Positions 1 to 12,154 of a stretch of DNA of 64,000 nt are shown one piece after another. The stretch is from Polytrichum commune (lineage: Eukaryota; Streptophyta; Polytrichopsida; Polytrichales; Polytrichaceae): positions 11,534,001 to 11,598,000 of the forward strand of contig OX485804.1 in assembly GCA_950295325.1 (NCBI GenBank). Reading direction: 5' to 3'. Under the pieces are notes generated by a model. That model saw nothing but the letters and a program-made list of their open reading frames with translations, was not told the origin of the DNA and did not search any database. Made by a program: the position numbers and the translations under genes. Numbering within the stretch: the stretch's first letter is position 1; every line of letters starts with the position of its first letter.

Positions 1-220
1 AAAACAGCCCACATACAGCTCCAGAGCTTCTCCCCAGAATGCAAAATATCTGAAACTACAAAATCCTTATCAGGTCTGTCAGCTATTAACCAATGAGGAA
101 TATTCAGATGGAAAAGATAGGAACACATTGATTGACAATAAACAAGAACTAATTTGTGAATTGCAGAACTTATACTAGCTCCAAGACAAGTATTGATAGT
201 CTACAGAAGCACAAAATTAC

Positions 221-2360
221 CTGGTCATAGTCAATTAAACCTGTGGACTCGTCAAGTCTGTAGGGCATGGTTTCAAAGAAGATTGAAACTGCCGAGATCT
301 TCTTTGTATCAGTCTGTTCATAACAAATACCAAATCAGTGGATTGCCAACCTATCTGTGAAATCTACTGCAAGTAGCCACTAACCAGTGTCAGTCAGGTA
401 AGGAATGTGATAAAAATAGCAATATGCACCTGATATCCATGAGACAAATGACCACCATGAGGAAGATCCAAAGCCATGATGCGCTCATGTGGCTTCAGAA
501 GAGCTGTGTATGCCTGAAAATTGGCTGGTGATCCAGAAAGGGGCTGCACGTTTACTGTTGCCAAAGCAATTTCAGGAAGTTCAGAATCCAACCAAATTCC
601 CAAGTCAACAACTACATCACATGTTTGTGCCCCAGTCAAACATCCCTTCAACTTTCATCAATTGCTATGATAAGGACTGTGGAATGGGAATAAAAATTAT
701 CTGACCTCCCCATTTCTCAGGGTCAAGGCGGAAAGCGGCTAGTGCACGTTTTTGACAGAGTGTTTCAGCCATGTCAATGAATCTGTCACGAAGAAAGTTG
801 CCCAAGGAATTAGGAATCACCGCATCTGTATGAGTATGGAACCCAGGAATAATAAAATTATTAAAACTACATAATTAAGGGGGATGTGAACGCACTCATT
901 GCCACCATAATAGCGAGCACCTGGGTACCCTTCACTGTACTTGTTGGTCATGACAGACCCAACTGCCTGCATGACTGACACAGATGTGAAGTTCTCTGAT
1001 GGGATCAGCTCCAGTCCCTACAATGAACAATTTAGGGAGTTTAGAAATCTTCAATGCCACCTACATAATACTGAGAATCACACTGATATTAAAGGTTTGC
1101 CCAACTTACCAGCAACAGACAATACCAACACGACTCTAACAACTGTACATGCTTCCACCCAGTGCGGAGCATCACATTTGTTTTATTTTAAACATGTTCC
1201 TGATTCAAGGAACATTCTTAGAATGGGCAAACTCAACATCAAAAGAAACAGAATAGGTCCGATGCAAACATTTATAAGGATCTCCCATACCTTCCATTGG
1301 CGATTTTTCTCATGTTCAATGATGTCACTTATCTCAGGGTCCAACTCTGTTATGTCGGCGTTCAGCTGCTTCACCCACTGTTCCCAAGAATAATTCCATC
1401 AGTGAGCAGAACTAATAAATGATGTAATTCCCGAGAAGAATCTGTGAAATCATTTCCTTCCCCTCGTTCAAACCACAACAGTAACATTAACCAACTCATA
1501 AATGGTTGAACAGAGTGAGGGATTCACATAGAACTTAGAATACAATGAGTTCTGAGGCTTATATATATTCTATGGGTTTTGGTAACAGGCGCAACTTCTA
1601 GTATTTCCATGGATTGGGTGAGGTCTAATGACTGCTCAGATCCGCCTGCTGAAACTTCGCGCTGTTTGATCTCCTTCCTTCCACCTAGAGCGCAAATCAC
1701 TAATAATTCTACTCTACCCCCAAAACGACACCATGTGCTCTAGGAACTAACGCCTTCCAAACCAAAGACCCCACATCTTATCCCAAACTGGCGTTGGAGC
1801 TTTCCAATAATTGTTGTATCTCCCAATCTCAGGGATATCAACAATTACTACCTACGACAAAAAGCAAAATCTCCTCGTTCCCTCCGGTCGGAAGTAATCG
1901 TGTGCAATAAATGCATGCTTCACGTAGCCACCAGCATGATCAAACACCGCATTGTAAAAGAACGAGGAAACTCACCGTGAGGTTCGATTTCGAGGAGTGT
2001 GCATCCTCAGTAGCGACTGCGGTCTGCAGCACCAGATCAAACACAACCAAAAACAGAATAAATTCCACAACGATTGCATCCACAACACGGGTTCTGCAAA
2101 ACCCCTCTCCTCCTGCTCCTGTCTCTCTCTCCTTCTCCCTCCCTCGCTCTCTCTCTTTCCACCATTCAGTAGGCATTTATCACGAAATGCATCCAAAATA
2201 AAAAAGAAGAAACACGTCCCATTCCATTCCACCACAGCAGATCGCGCAACAATGCACTCACGTTGCTGGCGCTCCGTGAACTGGTGGTGAGAAGAGCCGC
2301 CGAGTTGCGCGAGTGTTGGAGCTGCGACCTCGCCAAGCGGTGCAGCGCAGACATAGCCAT
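221..2360 (-). CDS. SHM: Serine hydroxymethyltransferase, mitochondrial type (5' part; gene runs off the left edge)
   Basis: PLP enzyme interconverting serine and glycine with tetrahydrofolate; the plant mitochondrial form works with glycine decarboxylase in photorespiration. Exons on the minus strand: 2262-2360, 1291-1377, 896-1017, 706-782, 430-554, 221-313 (603 nt, 201 codons, phases consistent). Exon 1 gives [20 protein letters not shown], rich in Arg and Ser with no acidic residue, which is a mitochondrial presequence. Then come family blocks: [66 protein letters not shown] and [12 protein letters not shown], ending at LIDYDQ. The PLP lysine region and C-terminus lie beyond position 1. 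The start is the first Met of the presequence, preceded by a GA-rich leader. Positions 1-220 look intronic; no match to the next expected exon was seen. Family is certain; mitochondrial location is inferred from the presequence. Confidence 0.95.
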
Positions 2361-2502
2361 TACTGTGAACGGCCTCCTTGCTTCCTGTCTGTGCTCTGCT
2401 CTTGTGCCTCCCAGCAATCCACCAATCCTTGCGAAATGGTTGGAGGTCCTTCTCCTCTGACGCCTCTGTGCCTTCCTCTCTTGTCGATCCCACAGAATGT
2501 GA

Positions 2503-2508
<6 letters not shown>

Positions 2509-2538
<30 letters not shown>
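2509..2538 (-). repeat. (GA)15 microsatellite in the SHMT leader region
   Basis: Perfect CT dinucleotide run on the plus strand, so GA on the SHMT sense strand, about 150 bp upstream of the SHMT start codon. It probably lies in the 5' UTR or core promoter. Confidence 0.85.
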
Positions 2539-2541
<3 letters not shown>

Positions 2542-2599
2542 GACTCTCTCTCTAGGAGTCCAGATGTAGGCCTGCTCTGTATCCAACTTGTCATGAGTG

Positions 2600-4594
2600 A
2601 TAGCATGGCTATGGCCCTCTGGTGGAAAATGTGATGTGAAAGGTCAATTTTGTGGGCTGTGAGGTATGTGTGTGTTTATTTGGTTCGTTTTTCATGGTCC
2701 CCAACTTCTACCGAGTATATTTACACAACAAAACTCATGTTGCATTACCAAATCTACAATGAAACATTTGAGAAAATCGGATGAAAATTGGACCTCCTTT
2801 TGCTTTTGTTATGGTTATTAGAGGTGCATGTTTGTTGATTGCTTGACTGATACTCTCAATTATGTTCACTATTGAATGTGAAGTAGTTATTAATATTTGA
2901 GGGTGTAGTTAAGTCTCTTTTAAGCATGCGTCTTTATGATGTTTGCTTGTTGATCCTCATTGAACCACATTCCAATCAAGTACAAGGGGTCAATTAAGAA
3001 AACAAGCCACTTAACACCCATCTAACTTGGACCATACTGGAATCAAGAATTGTTTCTTCCGGTTAAATTAGCCTTGCAAATCACATAAACTATCATTCCA
3101 AGATGCCAAAGTAAATGCCCTTCTATTGACAACAGATTGGATCAACCCTCCCTTTTGTTAGGAGGACATTACACTTATTTGTTGATAGGGTGCAGTTCCT
3201 TGAAAAGTTAAGAGGGTTTGATGGAGCTTAGATTACTAGAGAGGAATTATCATGGACACGACTCATGTGAGTAACGTGGCTTGCATAATGTTGCATCTCT
3301 TACTTTTTGATGTGGCACCATCATGTGATTTCAAGTATTTTGAAGTTGAGCATGGTCCACTCTAATCATTATCCACAATATTAAAAGTTGCACTCTCTTT
3401 CAAGTAATTAGTATAAGTTTGGTAGTGGCTTCCATTGTTTACTTGTTTGGATTGGATTGTTACAATTGGAGAGAGGGACTTATCATAAGACTTGTCTATG
3501 TGTATCTCTCATCCATCCAACATATAAATTTAATCCCATTAGGCTTGTCGCTAATTTGTCTCAAATGATCTCCAGTAGTCTGATTTTAGGATCTTAAACG
3601 ATTAATCCAGAGTTGAATGAACCCAAATTAATAATTTTAAAAAGAAAAGATAGAAGTGACATCTCGGCTCTGGACTACATACCATTTCAGGGCTTGTATA
3701 TCGGATGAATGAGGGGTACGCTCAAACTTGCTCACTATAGGTCACCCAAGGCCGAGCAACATTATTGCACTATTGATTTAATTGAATAAGTCATTGGTTG
3801 AGAAATTAAGGAATCGTATAATTCAAGTCACTTCCTGTAGGCCAATAATTGCATCCATCGGTCTTTAGAGTTGATCGACCCAGTCATTCGAGTAAAACTG
3901 AGGTAATCCTAGTTGAGACATCACATGCCATTGGTGGCGACAGTATCAACACTGTTCAATTTCCTACAATAGATCACAGCGAATACGTTTTCAAACCGAT
4001 TCGCAATTGTATTGCTTTGCACTAGCAAACTTTAATCCACCTGTGTCATTTGTGACAGATTCCCAAGATTTACTGCACAGTGTGATCTGCTGGGGGGTTA
4101 CACGTATTTGACCTCGTATTTTGCCCAGAGCTCAAATGGTGTGATAGAGAGCTCTCGTGCTGTCTTCACAAACCCCGATGAGATTGTGTTCTTCTTTGTT
4201 CCCTATGGGGATCAGAGAATAATTTACTAGAACGACTTGAAATAGTTGAATATGTTTGTTGCCTAAAAACTTGGAGACTAATTTTCTAAGTGGTTTGGAC
4301 TTCCTAATTCACATCTCTGGACAACTGAAGGAACATCACCTGTGACAAGTATGAACTGATATACTCCAAAACGTTGACACCGTCATTGAATGACACAATC
4401 GTTAAACAACGCATTCGTAGTGTGCTTTTAGTACAGTATATGCAAACATACCATTGCAAGAGAGCTGGAGATAGCAAAAAAATTAACCGAGATAAAATGC
4501 AATAGAGTTGCGAAGTGAGCCAAGGACTTTCACATTTCAGTAGGGTCAGGGTGGAATCATCCTCCACCCACGTCAGAATACAAAAAGAATGGTC
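2600..4594. other. Intergenic, SHMT to RPS11; contains a diverged dispersed repeat
   Basis: No supported gene. The part at about 2740-3010 is a diverged copy of sequence at about 54930-55185, with weaker similarity near 16800-17000. Short shared blocks include the AGACCTCCT/TTATGGTTAT and TTGATCCTCA areas. The rest shows no structure I can name. The S11 3' UTR and poly(A) signals should lie just left of 4595. Confidence 0.5.
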
Positions 4595-6281
4595 TCAGAC
4601 AGCTGTGAACACCTTCTTGTTTCCGCCATCTGAAGCACCCATTGGGATCACCTTCAAAACGTTGAACCTTACAGTCTTTGACAAAGGCCTGAAAAAATGG
4701 AGAACAGCTCCAAGTTTAGTGCAAAGAATCTAGACAAAAAAAACATCACAATTCAATCCCAGTTGGGATTTCGGGGGGATTTTCATTTCGGTTGGGATTA
4801 ATCGCAGCAATGGCGATCAACAACTCCGTTTTGGAAATGCAGTACTAACGCAGAATCAACGGATATTCACGACAATAAAGGGACTAACCTGCATTGGCCG
4901 ATGATGACCTTGTCACCCTCCTTTACACGGAAAGCTGGGGACACGTGGGCTGACAAATTCGAGTGACGCTTCTCATACCTAGAAGCAGATACTCAGGTTA
5001 AAGCTGATACAACAAAAAGTAGACCTGAAGCGTCAAACCCTAAACAGACTATTCAAAATTCCTATCTCGTGATTTCAGCTACAAGGAAAATCTCAGATGA
5101 GGCAACATCCATTAGAATATAGGAGCTCCTTCACCAGATCCACAGGTTGATTTTCTAGCATGTGAAAAATACGGATGCAGACATTATTAAATGATGAGGT
5201 AAGTTTTTTATTACATGGAAAAATAATGCCCTTCCACAGAAGATGGCACCATGTGCAGTTTTACATGCATATACCTACTAGCGCGAAGACCATGAAACGT
5301 ATGTTCGGCCATAAATTTCCAAAGCAAGCCATGAAATTCAGTTGATTTACCACTTATATAAATAGCATGTTTATATTTCATGCTGCAACTCAGACCAGTA
5401 ACCGCGCCATCCAAGCTCTCAGAAGCATATATGAAGAAAAAAACTATTGTATTTAGGTCAGTCGATTAACATTCGATACTGTATGCAGGAACTTTAGGTA
5501 GGAGATATAAACTAACCTCTGGTACTTTGGCACAAAGTGAAGATAATCCCGACGAATAGTAATAGTGCGGGTCATCTTTGCACAGTTGACAGTTCCAGTG
5601 AGGATGCGGCCTCGGATTGAGACATTTCCAGTGAATGGGCACTTCTTGTCAATGTAAGTACCTGTACATAAGATAAAACCCCGAATTACAAAAACCATAG
5701 AGGCTAATGAATTGCAGAAAGAAGATATTAGATGGTAACCTTCAGTCATGCACCTCTCGACATGTGAATGTCAAAGCCACCATGCTGTTCGAGTAAGGCC
5801 CATACCTTCAATAGCCTCACGCGGGGTCTTGAAGCCAAGACCGATGCTCTTCCAGAATCTGGTCCCAGCCTTTCCTGGTGCCTTTCCCTTAGCTGATTTC
5901 TTGGTGCTGTAGAAAGGTCACATGTCAGAACAGTTACACCTAGAGTTCCATAACAAACCCGCACGCTACATAACCTAACCGCAAGCGCAGTACAAGGAAA
6001 TAAACTTGCCAGCATGGAGACAGGAAAGCTACCTCAGAAACACCTTAGGCTGCTTCAAAAACGATCTCTCAGTCTGCAAGACAAGACAAACACCGCAATG
6101 CACCGTGAGAAGAAATGATAAAACCCTCATAACCCTAGAAACAACATAACGCAACTCCAAAACCCTAGGTCAAAAAACAAAACAGCAGCCGTGATCTAGA
6201 TGTAAGAGAATGCAGGAAGAGAATGTGTAATGGGAGGCCAGGAAGAAAAGGGACGGCAAGGCGAGGTACCTGCTCCGCCAT
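4595..6281 (-). CDS. RPS11: 40S ribosomal protein S11 (uS17)
   Basis: Structural protein of the cytosolic small ribosomal subunit that binds 18S rRNA. Exons (minus): 6270-6281, 6033-6073, 5806-5906, 5517-5661, 4889-4978, 4595-4688; 483 nt, 160 aa plus stop, the usual size for plants. The protein begins [19 protein letters not shown]. It carries the uS17 core [53 protein letters not shown] and [20 protein letters not shown], ending FTAV. The first coding exon is only 12 nt (MAEQ), typical of ribosomal protein genes where intron 1 directly follows the start. Upstream on the sense strand is a pyrimidine-rich leader and a telo-box. No odd residues or frame breaks were seen. Confidence 0.97.
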
Positions 6282-6394
6282 GGCTGGAAGCGGGTGAAGA
6301 CGGAGCGAGGGGGAAGCGAGGGATTGAGCGAGAGTGCAAAAGAGAGCAATCGGTGAGCTCCTGCGGCTCTTAGGGCAGAAAGGAAGCCTTCGGA

Positions 6395-6403
6395 TTAGGG
6401 TTT
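6395..6403 (-). promoter_or_regulatory. telo-box upstream of RPS11
   Basis: AAACCCTAA on the RPS11 sense strand, about 115 bp upstream of the ATG. This motif is known to mark plant ribosomal-protein and translation gene promoters. A pyrimidine-rich stretch lies between it and the ATG. The function here is inferred from the motif and gene type. Confidence 0.6.
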
Positions 6404-6484
6404 GCACACCTCCCTTTTTTCTTTTCTCTGCCTGCCCGACCCTGCGCCAGCTGCCCGAACTTGTGTACCCTACGCGCGGCCCCT

Positions 6485-9400
6485 TATAATAGGCATATAT
6501 TAAACAATTTTGGAGTCAGCTGTTGATTTTTTGGGAAATTTCAATTTGCATATTTCATAAATAAAATAAAATTCATAGAGAAATGCTAGTCAAAGTCTAC
6601 TAGATGTTTAATATATTCATAAAAATATGTAAAATACATGGATTGATAATAAATGAAATGACATATTATATGTAAAATACTACCTAATGCAATCAACTTG
6701 CCTTCAAATAGTCAACACATTAATTACCCTTTCGTATGTTCGTCATCTCCAAGGTTTCAACAACTTCAAACAATGTGTGAAGTGCTGAGAATACATACCA
6801 AAAAAATATGTTCATGTGTCCAAATTTTGAATATTCTAAATTAGGTGTCCAAGTCACTTCAGTATTAGGAATACAATAATAAGCAAAAGCATCCCCAATT
6901 TTGCCTTGGATGTCAAGTACGTTAAGAGCAAAGTCACAAATTGAAAAACACATTACTTATTGGGGCGAGTGTGGAAAACAAGAAAACGGTAGAACCGTGA
7001 GGCTCTGTCCTTTACTATGAAAGACTACAATTGTAGCTGTCCACTTTGCTCATGCCAATCCATGGTTATTCACTATACCAAACATTTCTTGGATTTTGGG
7101 CACCTTCTTCTCAAATGCGGGTCAAGGATTGAAGCTACTCATTTATCACTCAAAAATTTTAAAATGAATAATCAAGAACTGCCGAAATAACTATAGTTAA
7201 CTAGATTTCTTTCAATGCATTTTAGGGAGCAATTATATATATAGAGAGAGTCCACATTACATAAAGTGGACCAAAAATAACAAGAACAAGTAATGTCCAA
7301 GTGTGAACGCAAAGTGGTTAGGAAATTTGCTCTTGAAACGAAGAAGTTGATGCATAGTCTCTGTCCTACAGACAGAGCCAACAAATAGAAAATGGATAAG
7401 AATATATTTTCAAGGTAAAAACACAAAAGAAAAAGGTCCACCCATGTGACAAGTGTGAATCTCTCTCACTAAAATGTACTCCAACTGATTTAGTTTTCGG
7501 TATGGCCCAAATTATAAAACTAAGCCATATGTTCATGTTGTGGATTTGAGCTTGCAAATGCATGAAATCTACTTTCACATAATAGATGGTTGTTCACCTT
7601 ACCTATATAAACAAAGATTGTGTAATTTATCTCCTTTGTTGGTTGTCCGTAGGACAGAGACTATGCATCAATTTCTTTGTTTCAAGAGCAAATTTCTTAA
7701 CCACTTTGTGTTCACACTTGGACGTTACTTGTTCTTGTTATTTTTGGTCCACTTTATGTAATGTGGATGTTAACTATAGTTTACATATATACATATAAGT
7801 GCTCCCTAAAATGCATTGAAAGAAATCTAGTTAACTATAGTTATTTTGGCAGTTTTTGATTATTTAATTTTAAAATTTCGGGTGATAAATGAGTAGCTTC
7901 AATCCTTGACCCGTATATAGAAGAAGGTGCCCCAATCCAATAAATTTTTGGTATAGTGAATAGCCATGGATTGGCATGAGCAAAGTAATAAGCTACAATT
8001 GTAGTTTTTCATAGCAAAGGACATAGCCTCACGGTTCTACCGTTTTCTTGTTTTACCACTTGGCATGGGATTGTTTCAAGGTGAAGTGTATTATCCTTTC
8101 CTTATCTTTCCTTTGCCTACCTCTCATGTGTATTCCCGACATCTCCCCAATTTCCCATCTTCTTTGTTCACAATGATTGCCTTGCACCAAAGGGTTCATT
8201 CCATCTATCGTCAACATTTTTAATTTTGAGAGCAAGGTTCCATGTTCATAGTCCCACATATATTGTAATTGCGCATTGTTCAACATTTTATTTTTATTTT
8301 TTATCATGTGTCATGTCATATTGGATGGACGTTGGGACCCTACATAAAAATTCAAATGTTGGCTGAAATTTTGTGCATCTATAAATTGAGAGGCATAATC
8401 CCACATGATTATCGGATGCACCTAAAGTCAATCCAACCACACTTATTATGCCAAATATCAAAGTTTGTTTTTTGTTTAGGAAAAGAACACTTGATTCACA
8501 TTGAATATTGTTATGTATGAAATCCCACATGGAAATTACATTCAGTTGTATCCAAAATTATTGTTTTCATTTGTATAACAAAGAGGATATCTCTAACAAG
8601 TTAACTTGTCTTCCCAATTTATAAACCAAAGTATGGTTTAGGTAGGTAATGTATTGGTCAACATTATAATTAGTCAACCACTAAGAATTTTAGATATATA
8701 TATCATATTGATTTTGGAATTTAAAAAAGAAGAAGGCAAAAGACACTTTGATGAGGAAATGCAACACAAAGCAACAAATGTATGCATGTGGTACATAGTG
8801 GTGGTTTTAGGTTTGGGTGGTGGTTGAGGCATACATTATTTATGATCATAGAAAAAACTTCAAATCATGAAGGCCAAAATGAAAAGTTGGATATGACAGT
8901 AATGTACTCCACAGAAGGGATCAAACCTAAAATATCTTCACACTTAAGTAAGTCTTGGAGTAGGAGCCCAAGCGACTTCTTGCAAGTGGAATATGCACAA
9001 AAGTGGATTGTGAGAAATAAATTAAATCACTGCATTCTATGACTGAGTCATGAATACTGTTATGCATACAAGCATAAGCAGAGAACATCAAATTGCACAC
9101 GTAAGGTTATCTCCTAGTTTATTTACTGAAAACAATGGAGAGTTTAACTAATTTTGGATTCCAACTGAGTATGCATTTGCGCAAATTACTATGAAGCAAG
9201 TTTGTTGGAGAGGTTTGCACATCCCGCTCTTTCACATTTCTGAAATTTCACATCCGGCCTCATCCAGCGACTCATGTATACTACAACCAGACTGTTTGTG
9301 AATACGTAAAGAATTTGTAAGTTCCAGGCTTGAAGCTCAAATCACACCAAGAGGCAATAAACATATTGGGTTACTCAAAGTGCAAGGCGTCATGTATTTG

Positions 9401-9605
9401 AAACGCCAAGAGAAGTAAGCATTCTCATCAGCGCAAAAAAAATAAAAATAAAAAAGCTCTTCACAACATGAGTTCATATCTGTAAGATTGTAACATTTCA
9501 ACTCCTATATCTATTTTGTATATCCATCTAAAGTAGTTGAAAAGGTTTCTGCCGATTTCACCAAGCCAGTCTATTCATGTAGCTTGTTAGCAAATTCCTT
9601 CCGGC
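6485..9605. other. Intergenic, RPS11 to UBLCP1
   Basis: AT-rich, no supported gene. It is dominated by the foldback repeat at about 6970-8056. Sequence 8060-9600 shows no recognisable coding region; its short ORFs lack family features. Confidence 0.6.
6970..8056. mobile_element. Foldback (long inverted repeat) element, ~1.1 kb
   Basis: Left arm about 6970-7387 and right arm about 7633-8056 are inverted copies of each other, with an unrelated spacer of ~245 bp. Matching landmarks: GGTAGAACCGTGAGGCT at the left against AGCCTCACGGTTCTACC at the right; GATGCATAGTCTCTGTCCTA (left) against its complement at 7652-7671. ORFs translated from opposite strands in the two arms give nearly the same peptide, which is a result of the inversion. 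No transposase is present. A target-site duplication could not be fixed, so the superfamily is unknown. Confidence 0.75.
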
Positions 9606-11886
9606 TCAAGTGCGTCGCCTCTTCTTCTGCTGGTCTGGGTAGTCCTTCCATCTCCGATGGTCAAGCTCACTAAGATCATCTAAAGCAGCTATGGATACCA
9701 AGTACTCAGCCAGTTTTAGAAGTTCTTGATCTGAGGCACGGTTGATGTGAGCCTTCCTAAAAGGTTTGATGACTAGTCCATTTTGTGGATTCATCACAAA
9801 GTTCCTCTTCAGATCATCAAACATGATCGTGTTCTTCGAGTTATAGAACTGCAACATCACAACATAAGCTATCATCAACCCCTGTTATTACTAAGTGTTG
9901 CATCAATAAAGTATGCATCAACAAATGAAAACAAAATAACATAGGGTGCTTGTCTGGTTCAACACAAAATAATTATTTTTTCTGAAGTAAATTGCTGTTG
10001 TATTCAGATTGGTCACAACCATGTTCAATCCGACGTGCAAATTAGCTTTCAGCATCCTACTGTATGTGGTGAAGGTTTCTCACCTCTGGGCACTTGCCCC
10101 AAATGATACCAAGTGGTTTGCAGTCGAATACTCCAGAAGACTCTGATTGCACTGTAATCATGGCCATATGATCGATAAGTGCTGTCACTTTGTAGTCAGG
10201 GTGAGAGAGAACACCCAACTCCTTCATCTTCACCTCCACCCACTTCATGCTGGCACCACCCCAAGTCAGACCTTGTTCCGAATCCTTCATGCATACGTTG
10301 AAAGAACTAACATGTAATCTGCAAAGTGTCTAGTTGGACAATGTGCAACAAATTACATCTACTTCTTCCTCTGGTTTCTATTTGATCTTACAACTGCAAT
10401 TGCACATCATTCTACCAGGTTCTCACCTAGTTGCTGACCAAATTATGATGTCATAAAATTGGTACGCTGCTGTTAAAAACTCATGTAAATCTGCGTGCAA
10501 AAACTCAGGAGCACATATTACCATCGAGATCCTTGAAGACAAGTGCCTATCCTGACGAAAATAAACGAAACGGACAAATCATACAAAAATATATGTGCCT
10601 AGTACAGGCAGCTGCGAATGCATGGCGTATAGTCATCCTGCACTTCTTGAGGGATCCCAAGGAGATACTTACAAGGGCGCATGAGTTCACGTGGATTCTC
10701 AGCACTAGAGCGGTGATCAAAGAGAGTGTAGTCTATGTCCAGCACCAAGCACTTCTTTCCTTCGCGAGGGGGGTTTAGCAGTGTCAGCTGCAATAATGGA
10801 AAACACATGCACTGCATTAGATAGAAATGTAATCCAGAAGAAAAATGTTGACCTATACAATATCTTGTTGCCATAGTGAGCAAGTGACGCCATGCGATCA
10901 TCCCATATTGAAGCTGTCAGCTTTAAAAAGTGCAATGCAGAATGAACTGCTCAATAACACTATACTCTCCAATTTATGGTGCTACAATTCATCAACAGCC
11001 TGGACACAGGAATTGATTGATAGGAGCGCGGTTCGTAAAGAGCACAGAAAAATCACCTTAAACTGCTCAATCCGACGCCGTAATTTCTGCTGATTAACCT
11101 CCCTATCCTTGATATCGATAATACCCTCTTCACCAAGCTCAAAGTCATCCAAAATCTCAGGTGTATCAACTGGATCCACCAGAATTTCATCTTCCACAGT
11201 CCTGGAATCATCAAACCCTCTACTTAGATGATTCCTTTCAAGACTATGCATAGTTGCGTTTACCTTAACCTTGTTCATCCCCACAGAGCGGCTACTGCTG
11301 ACATAAACCTCTCATCTATTGACCTTCGGTAAGTTCATTCGATCCCTTGACCTAAATATTCGTCTCAGTTGAGGAATTCACATCATTCCTAAAGTGAACC
11401 CTATAGAAATTACACACTGTTATGGTGCATCACATTAGCAGACTTCACACCTGAATTGTAACATAATTCGAAGCATATACACTCTGTTCCTCAGAAACCT
11501 ACCTATACACTTGTGTCTGGAATTTGGTGTACACAAACCACAACTAGGGTCTACATAGATCGGCCGGACAACAGCACCACCTAAAAACCTTTGCTGTGAT
11601 TATAAAGCACTTCAACTTACCCCATCATCATGATTTTTAGGGCAGGCTTGAGGGTCAATTGCGACAGAAGCATGGAGTCGTCCGCTGGCTTCACGCCCGC
11701 CTTCACGTTGAGCAATTTCTGGCGCTTTGGCAACACATTCGTCACCTCGCAGATCCGGCGCTTCAATTCCCCCACCGTGTCATCAGCACACACACGTACC
11801 GTGTACTCTTTCCCTGACCACTTCACCGCCATTGTTATCTCCTCCACACTTGCAGGATTACTCGATGATGTGCTCTCCGATGCCAT
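9606..11886 (-). CDS. UBLCP1: Ubiquitin-like domain-containing CTD phosphatase (UBLCP1)
   Basis: HAD-family phosphatase with an N-terminal ubiquitin-like domain; the animal form dephosphorylates nuclear 26S proteasomes. Exons (minus): 11621-11886, 11057-11294, 10673-10787, 10427-10490, 10084-10249, 9606-9848; 363 aa. The ubiquitin-like domain covers roughly residues 18-88 ([20 protein letters not shown] to ALKIMMMG). The catalytic DxDxT motif is [11 protein letters not shown] (Asp185, Asp187, Thr189); motif II is IIIWSATS (224-228) and the acidic motif is NTIMFDDL (289-296). The tail is basic, KKRRRT. The segment between the domains (about 90-165) is longer than I would expect for the family and acidic, rich in Asp/Glu. 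The leader has GA repeats on the sense strand. All junctions stay in frame. Confidence 0.94.
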
Positions 11887-12091
11887 CTCTCCTCCCGTTT
11901 TTCTCTCTTTCTCTCTTTCGACCTTTTCCTCTCAATTCCCTTCTCGGATGCTCACACCAACACACCCCAAGAGCACGATCCTGCTGGCAAGGAACCAGAT
12001 TTCTGGTCCGCGGTAGAGGAAATTGCAATGCAAAATGTGAAGATGCCGGAAAAAGGCTTGTGCTTCGGGATACGTTTAAGTTTGCTCGCCG

Positions 12092-12154
12092 CTCTCTCTC
12101 TCTCTTTGCTGCATAGTGTCTGTGTCTCTCTCACTTCCTTTCTCTCTCTCTCTC
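12092..12154 (-). repeat. Interrupted (GA)n tracts upstream of UBLCP1
   Basis: Two CT runs on the plus strand (12092-12104 and 12141-12154), hence GA on the UBLCP1 sense strand, 200-270 bp upstream of the start codon. Confidence 0.75.

Noticed and set aside
1-60. Possible next SHMT exon at the left edge
   Set aside because: No frame gives the expected block after LIDYDQ, and there is no convincing acceptor; treated as intron.
1972-2606. Long minus-strand ORFs (146 and 204 codons) over the SHMT leader
   Set aside because: They read through the GA repeat (RERERERE) and past the exon 1 donor. Only the [12 protein letters not shown] frame from 2360 joins the SHMT exons.
5180-5210. ATGATGA in RPS11 intron 4 as a snoRNA C box
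   Set aside because: It lies on the plus strand, opposite to the host gene, and no matching D box and terminal stem were seen.
7172-7798. ORFs 7172-7441 (-) and 7586-7798 (+) sharing a peptide
   Set aside because: They are the two arms of the foldback repeat translated on opposite strands.
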